A stretch of DNA of 38,330 nt from Betaproteobacteria bacterium. Lineage in GTDB: Bacteria > Pseudomonadota > Gammaproteobacteria > Burkholderiales > SG8-41. The translations under genes were made by a program, and so were the position numbers. The stretch spans positions 1 to 38,330 of the forward strand of contig JAKFUS010000018.1 of the NCBI GenBank assembly GCA_021732605.1, written 5' to 3'. Of this stretch, positions 32,305 to 38,330 are shown piece by piece. Every line of letters starts with the position of its first letter. The first letter of the stretch is position 1. The notes below the pieces were generated by a model. The model was not told the origin of the DNA. It saw only the letters and a list, made by a program, of their open reading frames with translations, and made no database searches.

Positions 32305-33330
32305 TTATTTTGAACGAACACCTTTCCTGTACATCCCGGCAAGCTCTTCTGCTTCGGCAGCCATTTCACGACGCAAGCCAGCTGGACGCAGGACTTCGAC
32401 TCGCCCGCCAAAACCCAGCAGCCACCAGCGCAATTGCGGCGTATCGGTAACCGTCGCAGTCAGCCGCATCTCCTCGTCGGATACAGAAACCAGCCTCTGA
32501 TCCCTGGATAGCGGCGTTTCCTGGAGGTGATTTCCCGTGCCGCCGCGAAACAACAATTCGATTTTGAGGCTGCCCCCGTTGCCGAATCCGAAAGCGCCAT
32601 CGCGGACATACCCGTCAAGGGTGAAACCATCGGGCACCCGTACCACGGAATCCTCAAGCGCTTTGGCAGACTTGATCCGGTGCAAAGCCAGAATGCGCGG
32701 TTCATCATATTCAAATACCGTACAAACCAGGTAAGTCACCGCCCCGCGCTGCACTAACCCCAGGGGACTGACGGTCATTGCCGCGGGATTAGGCTCAAAT
32801 GGCCGCTGGTAGCTCACCTCAATCCGCTGAGCCGCGAGAAGCGCATCAGCCACAACCTGCTGCACGCCCGCAGCAATCTTTGGCGGCAGCAGTTCCTGGG
32901 TGGCCGGTACTACGGTAATTTTTTCGAGCCAACTCCCGGCACCACGAGTTTTCGGCAAGCCATTGAGCACCTTGCGCGCATTGTCAAAGCGCGGACGCAT
33001 GTGCTCCACCACAGATCCGGGCAGGAGCGCGTCGAGAAACCGTTCCGCCAGCGCCAATGCCAGGGCCTCATCAGCCGTCAATCCCGGCACATTGAATTCA
33101 GCAGCATCCTGTCGCCAACTCCAGCCGTAAGGCTTGCTGCGCTCGTCCAATCTCAGCGGAAATACCAGCGACAGATCATGCAGGTCACGCTCAATGGTGC
33201 GCTTCGTCGCATAGAGTCCCCGGACTTCCAGTTTTTCCAGCAACTCGCGGGCAGTCGTCTTGACCGGATACCGCGGCACCATGCCAAGCATGTGCCAGTG
33301 GCGAAGCATCGTCGTACGGTCGGGCGTCAT
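32305..33330 (-). CDS. WYL-domain transcriptional regulator
   Basis: 341 residues. An N-terminal winged helix-turn-helix (about 1-75, TARELLEKLEVRGLYATKRTIERDLHDL) is followed by a WYL domain (about 140-225) with PLGLVQRGAVTYLVCTVFEY and an R-I-K-S-A motif, and a WCX-like C-terminal part (about 230-330). WYL proteins are ligand-sensing regulators, often of defence or DNA-repair genes. It diverges from the DUF2779 nuclease gene across 140 bp that holds a perfect 19-bp palindrome, which occurs again upstream of the FtsZ-like gene. It is the natural candidate for binding both sites. About 126 bases of AT-rich sequence without a clear element separate it from the dnaE start. Confidence 0.92.
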   Translation of the reverse strand: MTPDRTTMLRHWHMLGMVPRYPVKTTARELLEKLEVRGLYATKRTIERDLHDLSLVFPLRLDERSKPYGWSWRQDAAEFNVPGLTADEALALALAERFLDALLPGSVVEHMRPRFDNARKVLNGLPKTRGAGSWLEKITVVPATQELLPPKIAAGVQQVVADALLAAQRIEVSYQRPFEPNPAAMTVSPLGLVQRGAVTYLVCTVFEYDEPRILALHRIKSAKALEDSVVRVPDGFTLDGYVRDGAFGFGNGGSLKIELLFRGGTGNHLQETPLSRDQRLVSVSDEEMRLTATVTDTPQLRWWLLGFGGRVEVLRPAGLRREMAAEAEELAGMYRKGVRSK

Positions 33331-33405
33331 GGATCAAATCCTCGGATGCAGGTCTGGGCCATACTATCCCCAGCCCGACGCATTTATGCGCTACCGGGGC
33401 CGGAA

Positions 33406-33424
33406 TGCGACACACTTTGTCGCA
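33406..33424. promoter_or_regulatory. Palindromic operator 1 (TGCGACA-N5-TGTCGCA)
   Basis: TGCGACACACTTTGTCGCA is a perfect palindrome with seven-base arms and a five-base centre, near the middle of the WYL/DUF2779 divergent region. A second copy with the same arm length, spacing and six matching bases per arm lies at 38145-38163. Probably the WYL regulator's operator (inference). Confidence 0.75.
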
Positions 33425-33470
33425 CACCGAGCATACCATTCGCACGAGTTAATCGCGTCGAAAGCAAAAC

Positions 33471-34931
33471 ATGCCCACGCCACGCCTTTCCAAGTCCAAG
33501 ATCATTTCAGGCCTGCAATGCCCGAAACGGCTGTATCTCGAAACCCATCACCCGGAACTTGCCGAAGAGGACACCGGCACCGAGGCGCGCTTTGCAACGG
33601 GCCACGCGGTCGGAGAAATTGCCCGCCAACTGCGTCCGGGCGGACATCTGGTCGAACACATCAAAAACCTGCGAGCAGCCCTCAAATCCACCAGCGACCT
33701 GCTCCAATCGAAACGATCCGCCCTGCTTTATGAAGCGGCGTTTGAGCACTCGGGCGTCCTGATCCGGGCAGATATTCTCCGCCAACGCGCCGGGGCTTTA
33801 CATCTGACGGAGGTCAAGTCATCAACCACCATAAAGGATTACCACCTGCATGACGCTGCGATACAGGCATGGGTCGTTTCGGGTGCCGGCCACAAGCTCG
33901 GATCAATCAAGATCGCCTGCATCGACAGCGATTTTGTTTATCCCGGCAACAATGACTATGACGGACTGCTCGGCTATACCGATGTCACCGAAGAAATACA
34001 GCCGCTGCTTAAAGATATCCCCAAGTCGGTCATGGAACTGAGGAAATGGCTGACCGGAAAAACCATTCCGGACATCGACATGGGAGCGCAATGCAATACT
34101 CCATTCACCTGCCCGTTTCAGAGTTTCTGCGGAATAGACCTGCCGGAATACCCGGTCACCCTGTTGCCGCGTGGCGGCAAAGTCGTGGACGCATTGCTGG
34201 CTGAGGGCTACCAGGACTTGAAAAAAGTGCCGAAAGACAAACTCCGCAATGAAACTCATCTGCGCGTCTGGCGCGCAACCCGGAAGGGAAAACCCGAGAT
34301 AAAGCCGGTTCCGGCCGAACTGATCCGCAATAAACCCTATCCCCGCTATTACCTGGATTTCGAGACCATACAGTTTGCGGTACCGATATGGGCCAGTACC
34401 CGGCCTTACGAGCAGCTGCCGTTCCAGTGGTCATGCCATATCGAGAACAAGGCTGGCGATATCACCCATCGCGAGTTTCTGGATATTTCCGGCGACCTGC
34501 CGGTTCGCGCGTTCACGGAAAGCCTGATCGATGCGGTCGGAACTAAAGGCCCGATTTTTGTTTACAGCGCATTTGAGTCTCGCGTGATTCGCGATTTGGC
34601 AAACCGGTTGCCGGAGCACGCCAAAGCCCTCATGGCCATTAATGGACGTCTTGTCGATTTATTGCCAATTACTCGTGAGCACTACTACCACCCAGAGATG
34701 ATGGGGTCGTGGTCCATTAAATCGGTGCTGCCTACCATTGCACCGGAACTTGACTATTCGTCCCTTGGTGAAGTGCAAGATGGCGGAATGGCGCAGATGG
34801 CATTTTTAGAAATTATCGCCGCAGTTACCACAAATATCCGCAAAACAAATTTACGAAAAGCATTACTAAACTATTGCCGACAAGACACCCAGAGCCTTTT
34901 AAAGCTGGCGGAATTTCTTAAAAAGCAATAA
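33471..34931 (+). CDS. DUF2779 protein: Cas4-like Fe-S nuclease fused to a DEDD exonuclease domain
   Basis: 486 residues. The N-terminal half (about 1-225) looks like a PD-(D/E)xK nuclease of the Cas4/RecB type: Asp101 (IRADIL), then Glu114-x-Lys116 (TEVKSS). Four cysteines are placed as in Fe-S Cas4 proteins: Cys17 (LQCPKR) early, and Cys208, Cys214 and Cys220 (CPFQSFC) late. The C-terminal half (about 290-486) has a DEDD/RNase H-like exonuclease pattern with Asp296 and Glu298 (YYLDFET), Asp396, and Asp472 in YCRQDTQ. It would be an exonuclease with two active sites on DNA, consistent with a defence or repair role. It diverges from a WYL regulator. Ribosome binding site weak (GAAAG). Confidence 0.85.
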   Translation: MPTPRLSKSKIISGLQCPKRLYLETHHPELAEEDTGTEARFATGHAVGEIARQLRPGGHLVEHIKNLRAALKSTSDLLQSKRSALLYEAAFEHSGVLIRADILRQRAGALHLTEVKSSTTIKDYHLHDAAIQAWVVSGAGHKLGSIKIACIDSDFVYPGNNDYDGLLGYTDVTEEIQPLLKDIPKSVMELRKWLTGKTIPDIDMGAQCNTPFTCPFQSFCGIDLPEYPVTLLPRGGKVVDALLAEGYQDLKKVPKDKLRNETHLRVWRATRKGKPEIKPVPAELIRNKPYPRYYLDFETIQFAVPIWASTRPYEQLPFQWSCHIENKAGDITHREFLDISGDLPVRAFTESLIDAVGTKGPIFVYSAFESRVIRDLANRLPEHAKALMAINGRLVDLLPITREHYYHPEMMGSWSIKSVLPTIAPELDYSSLGEVQDGGMAQMAFLEIIAAVTTNIRKTNLRKALLNYCRQDTQSLLKLAEFLKKQ

Positions 34932-34989
34932 AAATCCCCACCCTTCCGATACTCAATATCAATGAAAATACTTATCGCTCGCCACCACC

Positions 34990-35670
34990 TTAGACTCGCC
35001 TCTTATTCACTTTCCGCACGAGTTTGATAAGCCTATCAACTGAAAGCGGACTCTTCGTCGAATGAGCAAGCCTGTGGCAATTTGCACAAAGCAATCTTAA
35101 GTCCTTAATCTCTGTCTTACCGCGATGCCGCGGACTGCTCAAAGGAATATTGTGATGGCACTCGATAATCGACAATGCATCGCGCCCGTATTTCTTAAGG
35201 TAGTCCACGCCACAGGCCTCACACTTTAATTTTCCAGACTTATAAGCCTGCCGCTTTAAATTTCTGGCCGCATCTGAATCTCGTTCGCGAACATAGTGCA
35301 TCTTTAATCTTTTTTTACCTTCGCTTGTAGTAGTTGGAAGTCCGCTATGGGCTTTTTCTACCACGCTCCTTAAACGTGCAATATCTTTTTGAGTTTTCTC
35401 TCGCACATCACTCTGATTGTAATGGTCGAAGTTCCTCAAAACATGGGACACAACTTCCGCCACGTCAGTATTAAAGTCAGCATCTCTCCAATCATCAGAA
35501 CAAATTGCCCCAGGACCGTTACCTCCGCATCTTGCCAAATACGGGCAGCTATCTAAACATGGCTCCTTCACTGATTTTACCCACACCTCCCATCCTTCAC
35601 CTCCGGGGAGAACCGAGTCCAGAATTTCCATTTGCTTATCAGATAACTTGAGAGACTTGATTAACCTCAT
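34990..35670 (-). CDS. HNH endonuclease
   Basis: 226 residues with an excellent ribosome binding site (GGAGGAGAT before the ATG). The C-terminal HNH domain (about 145-205) shows Cys150 and Cys153 (CEAC), the catalytic His pair in ECHHNIPLS (172-173), then C-A-N-C-H-R-L-A-H (Cys195, Cys198, His199, His203). The N-terminal part is unfamiliar, with a Cys cluster at 38-57 (CLDSCPYLARCGG) that may bind zinc or an Fe-S centre, and a helical linker. Base composition is clearly AT-richer than most neighbours, a sign of separate acquisition. It lies downstream of the PcfJ-like gene, 92 bases away, on the same strand, and converges with DUF2779. Target unknown. Confidence 0.9.
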   Translation of the reverse strand: MRLIKSLKLSDKQMEILDSVLPGGEGWEVWVKSVKEPCLDSCPYLARCGGNGPGAICSDDWRDADFNTDVAEVVSHVLRNFDHYNQSDVREKTQKDIARLRSVVEKAHSGLPTTTSEGKKRLKMHYVRERDSDAARNLKRQAYKSGKLKCEACGVDYLKKYGRDALSIIECHHNIPLSSPRHRGKTEIKDLRLLCANCHRLAHSTKSPLSVDRLIKLVRKVNKRRV

Positions 35671-35762
35671 ATCTCCTCCACAACAAATTAGTCGAAGAAC
35701 GATCCATGGTCACGTGAATTACAGAAAACACCCCGCGACGCACATTACCACGAGCAAATCAA

Positions 35763-37178
35763 CTAAGCATGCGCCGTATATTCTCGCGCCAATCTCTCCA
35801 CTGCATTTTTTATTTTTACTCCAAGACTTGAGTTTTTGAAACCCTTAACCTGCCCGACAAACCATTTACTCCTCAACAACAGATCATCAATATGCAACTC
35901 AACCGTTGCCAAGCGCCGCCGAGTCCGGACTGACCGAATCGAAAAAACGCGGCTTTTCCCTCTCGCGCAATCAACATCGTACTGAGCAACACAGTGTTTC
36001 ATGGCTTCACCCTCCTCCCGCAAGGCTTCGGATGAAGTTAGCGGAACAAACAGATACCCCCCATCTTCGTGCTCGGGTAATGCCGACTCCCAACTCAGAT
36101 TCCTCGGCATGTCATCCTCCCATTGATCTGATAGTTCTGAGTTGTAGATTCGGGCACGCTCCACCAGTCCTCCCCAACCGAGCTTGTGCAAGCCGCTCAA
36201 CCGTGGCTCTTCCTCACGAAGCCATACACAAACAGCAGCAAAGTCATCGTCAAAAAAATCCTGGACGAGTCCGGTCTCTGCACGCGCCCTCACCTCGCGC
36301 GCCATGACCTGCACCGCCGCCACGGGCAATTCATGCAAGCATCCCGCCTCCTTATCAGCCAAATGATCCGCAAATCCAGACGGCCCTTCCTCACGCGCAA
36401 GGTGGTAAACCGAGAATGCGGCTGCAAAATTCTCAAAAATTTCCTCCCTCCCACCAAGGCCGGGGATCAGTGTATCTATGGTCTGCCGTGGCAGCTTGAT
36501 CAGGTCGCGCCATCCATTCTTGGATATCCCCGCTTGACGCAACTCACCCTTGATTTCCTTGAGGATGTCGCTGCCACCCCAAAGACAACTGTTTACGAGT
36601 CCCGAGTATCCGAGCGGCAGCAGATTAGGCGCGTGGTGCAGCAATTCCCTGAGCGACTCAATTTCCTGCCAGACCTTGGAGTACCAATGCCCGTCGATTT
36701 CTTTAAACTCGATCCTCGGCACCAATTCGGCTATGGCCAACACGTCAGCGTTCAGATCCAGCGCCGCAATCGTTTCCCGATTGATCCGCTCAATATCAAC
36801 CAGTTCTCGTGCCACCTGTAAAAGCACGCCCCTGTCACCTGGGGCGATTTGAGCTGTATTGCCTTCGTCACATTGCCGCATCGCAATGCGTAACTGCCGT
36901 TCAAGCGCCTGCTCAACATCATCCAGAGAAAACGGTCGCCGAACATTGGCAACACAAAAATCACGCAGGGGCAGCGCGTGCTCATCTTCGCCCTGCAGCG
37001 GCACAAGCATCATTGTCAGCATGCGTCTTTGACAATCCATTTCAATCTCGGCACCAAGAACTCTCACATGCCGCAACTCGGCATCGCCATGGACGACGGG
37101 ATGGACCGGCAACAGTTTCACCGCCGCACGCACCATCGCGCGAATGTCGCTGCCCTCTGCACACGGAGTGTTAAACAT
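35763..37178 (-). CDS. PcfJ-like domain protein
   Basis: 471 residues from the ATG at 37178, which follows a GGGAGG site and overlaps the stop of the FtsZ-like gene by eight bases; an upstream in-frame ATG is rejected for lack of such a site. The C-terminal region (about 370-460) matches the PcfJ-like pattern: EGEAMKHCVAQYDVDC, then a G-K-S-R-V-F-S-I-R strand, T-V-E-L, and a Q-V-K-G-F-K-N end. PcfJ was first noted on an enterococcal conjugative plasmid, and its biochemical role is unknown. The first 350 residues are mostly helical and unfamiliar. Tight coupling to the FtsZ-like gene implies joint function. Confidence 0.72.
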   Translation of the reverse strand: MFNTPCAEGSDIRAMVRAAVKLLPVHPVVHGDAELRHVRVLGAEIEMDCQRRMLTMMLVPLQGEDEHALPLRDFCVANVRRPFSLDDVEQALERQLRIAMRQCDEGNTAQIAPGDRGVLLQVARELVDIERINRETIAALDLNADVLAIAELVPRIEFKEIDGHWYSKVWQEIESLRELLHHAPNLLPLGYSGLVNSCLWGGSDILKEIKGELRQAGISKNGWRDLIKLPRQTIDTLIPGLGGREEIFENFAAAFSVYHLAREEGPSGFADHLADKEAGCLHELPVAAVQVMAREVRARAETGLVQDFFDDDFAAVCVWLREEEPRLSGLHKLGWGGLVERARIYNSELSDQWEDDMPRNLSWESALPEHEDGGYLFVPLTSSEALREEGEAMKHCVAQYDVDCARGKSRVFSIRSVRTRRRLATVELHIDDLLLRSKWFVGQVKGFKNSSLGVKIKNAVERLAREYTAHA

Positions 37179-38097
37179 TCGCCCTCCCCGCCACCAGTTC
37201 CGGTGCTGATCCTGCCGCCAACACATGTAGCTCGATGGCCGATCCTTGCATAACCCATTGATTCCATTTAAATATTAGATCAACATCACCTTCACGCTCA
37301 GATAGCTGCCGGCACGCACGCGCAACCGAAAAATAAGTGTCGTAATCCATCGCACCGTAGACAGTGATTTGGGCGCGCCGTATTTGATGCCGGTCCAGCC
37401 CGGCCAGCCGTAGCTGTGCCACGCAGGATTCAACGGCATCGACCACTGAGCCTGGACTGTCCGCACGACCACGGGCAAAGGCCATAATCGGGGCGTCACG
37501 CAGCATGCGTTGGAAATCGCCCCAATCGAAGGACTGATCGTGCGTTGAGCCAACCAGGTCCAGCAGCACATTGGTGAGATCAAGCTCACTCAGGGAAGCC
37601 AGAACCGGCACTCCGGATTGCAGCAGACGCTGGCAGGTCAGATTCGAACGAACCGCATCCCGCCCCATCAGGCCCGGCCCGCGCACAATGGCAAGCACGG
37701 TATTCCCTGCACGCTTGTGCTGTACCGCCTGATCGAGCAGGTCCGGATACAGGTGGGCGCGAGCCGGGTTGAAATTCAGCAGCAGAAGGTCTGGCCGAAA
37801 GTGGCGTGCTGCATGCGGCGCGCCCTGCCAGCGTTTCCAAAACGCCTCATTCACGTCCGCAAATGTGACGCGCACGAGGTCCACTTCGTGCGGCTGGGTG
37901 CCGAGAAATTTTGCCTGCTGAGCAGTCACCATCCGTCTATCGGGGAAATCGTCAGGAATCCAGCAGTCAATCCCGGCAAGCGTATTTTTAGAAGGAGCAA
38001 CAAATCCGGCGAATGCCCCGCCGACCACCGTCGACCACATACCGGGAATGGTTACGACCACGCACCCCAACCCCTGCAAGAACCGTCGTCTATCCAT
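37171..38097 (-). CDS. Tat-signal protein resembling a degenerate FtsZ/tubulin
   Basis: 308 residues from the ATG at 38097 (TGAGG about eight bases before it); earlier in-frame starts lack such a site. The N-terminus MDRRRFLQGLGCVVVTIPGM has a twin-arginine pattern and hydrophobic stretch, so export or membrane anchoring is predicted. Residues about 189-297 (FDWGDFQRMLRDAPIMAFAR, then RAQITVYGAMDYD, ending in IELHVLAAG) align by eye along their whole length with the C-terminal domain of FtsZ (VDFADV..., GARGVLVNITAGFDL, LRVTVVATG). The 100-185 part echoes FtsZ after the GTP-binding loop (NTVLAIVRGP against ILTVAVVTKPF), but the GGGTGTG signature is absent. It would thus be a non-GTPase relative. 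The tubulin assignment is inference. Confidence 0.6.
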   Translation of the reverse strand: MDRRRFLQGLGCVVVTIPGMWSTVVGGAFAGFVAPSKNTLAGIDCWIPDDFPDRRMVTAQQAKFLGTQPHEVDLVRVTFADVNEAFWKRWQGAPHAARHFRPDLLLLNFNPARAHLYPDLLDQAVQHKRAGNTVLAIVRGPGLMGRDAVRSNLTCQRLLQSGVPVLASLSELDLTNVLLDLVGSTHDQSFDWGDFQRMLRDAPIMAFARGRADSPGSVVDAVESCVAQLRLAGLDRHQIRRAQITVYGAMDYDTYFSVARACRQLSEREGDVDLIFKWNQWVMQGSAIELHVLAAGSAPELVAGRANV

Positions 38098-38144
38098 ACT
38101 CTGCCTCACCGTTTTACTTGAATACGGACAGCTTACGGCCATGG

Positions 38145-38163
38145 TGCGACGAAATACGTCGCA
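38145..38163. promoter_or_regulatory. Palindromic operator 2 (TGCGACG-N5-CGTCGCA)
   Basis: TGCGACGAAATACGTCGCA has perfect seven-base arms and a five-base centre, 48 bases upstream of the FtsZ-like start codon. It matches operator 1 at 33406 in arm sequence (one compensated base pair differs) and geometry. The remaining 167 bases to the window edge contain no gene I can support; a related but imperfect CGCGACACATATCGCA stretch occurs near 38210-38226. Confidence 0.75.
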
Positions 38164-38330
38164 GACGGATTGTCGTATCCAACCAGAGGTAGGCCTCGTC
38201 GTTTTGCGTATCGCGACACATATCGCATGCACGAGGCGGATAGCAGCAACGTCCCGCTTGATGGTCAGATTTGGGCAATTCACGCATAATCGCCGCCGCG
38301 CATCATTCCTTGCGCGCACCCCGCCCCGCC

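Noticed and set aside
38210-38226. Third copy of the TGCGAC-type operator
   Set aside because: The half-sites are three bases closer together and one arm is mismatched, so it does not fit the geometry of the other two.

Overview
The window looks like a chromosomal segment of a betaproteobacterium, though the order cannot be fixed by eye. It has GC-rich housekeeping genes (aroC, thyA, folA, mrp/apbC, metG, dnaE), an aerobic-style metabolic repertoire and a TssQ-like lipoprotein, a family I associate mainly with Burkholderiales. No rRNA, tRNA or CRISPR array was seen.

Layout. 1-144: the end of an IS3-type insertion sequence running off the window. 196-5114 (minus strand): two secreted proteins of unknown function, then four tandem paralogs with an exported or anchored N-terminus and a nearly invariant C-terminal TPR-like module; several are joined by ATGA or TAATG overlaps. 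5278-6441: aroC. 6509-8673: a small ORF, then an exported Asp-nucleophile alpha/beta hydrolase divergent from a CGNR-type regulator, with two matching dyad elements between them. 8791-10227: M17 aminopeptidase. 10336-12067: thyA and folA, separated by a decayed four-helix-bundle (23S-IVS type) gene carried in a unit with inverted repeat ends. 12150-12830: Sel1 protein. 12843-17865 (minus): two PaaK/CapK-like adenylate-forming enzymes downstream of an Orn/Lys/Arg decarboxylase that seems to start at ATT. 17930-19027: the Mrp Fe-S carrier, divergent from metG. 19318-21879: metG, carrying an in-frame DUF559 nuclease-like domain bracketed by 36-bp inverted repeats. 21915-24738: a signalling set of class III cyclase with PEGA domain, TssQ-like lipoprotein and Ser/Thr kinase. 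24829-28679: enolase-superfamily enzyme, SulP transporter, acylphosphatase and a TPR protein. 28669-32178: dnaE.

32305-38330 is the most unusual part. A WYL regulator diverges from a DUF2779 protein (Cas4-like Fe-S nuclease fused to a DEDD exonuclease fold). Converging on it is a set comprising a Tat-signal protein that resembles a degenerate FtsZ/tubulin, an overlapping PcfJ-like gene, and an HNH endonuclease of lower GC. The same 19-bp palindrome (TGCGAC-R-N5-Y-GTCGCA) lies in the WYL/DUF2779 divergent promoter and just upstream of the FtsZ-like gene. This suggests one regulator controls both transcription units, so the block is a candidate undescribed defence or stress system.

A second theme is small domain or gene units with inverted repeat ends inserted into or beside essential genes (folA, metG). 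In both cases the host reading frame now runs through the repeat sequence.
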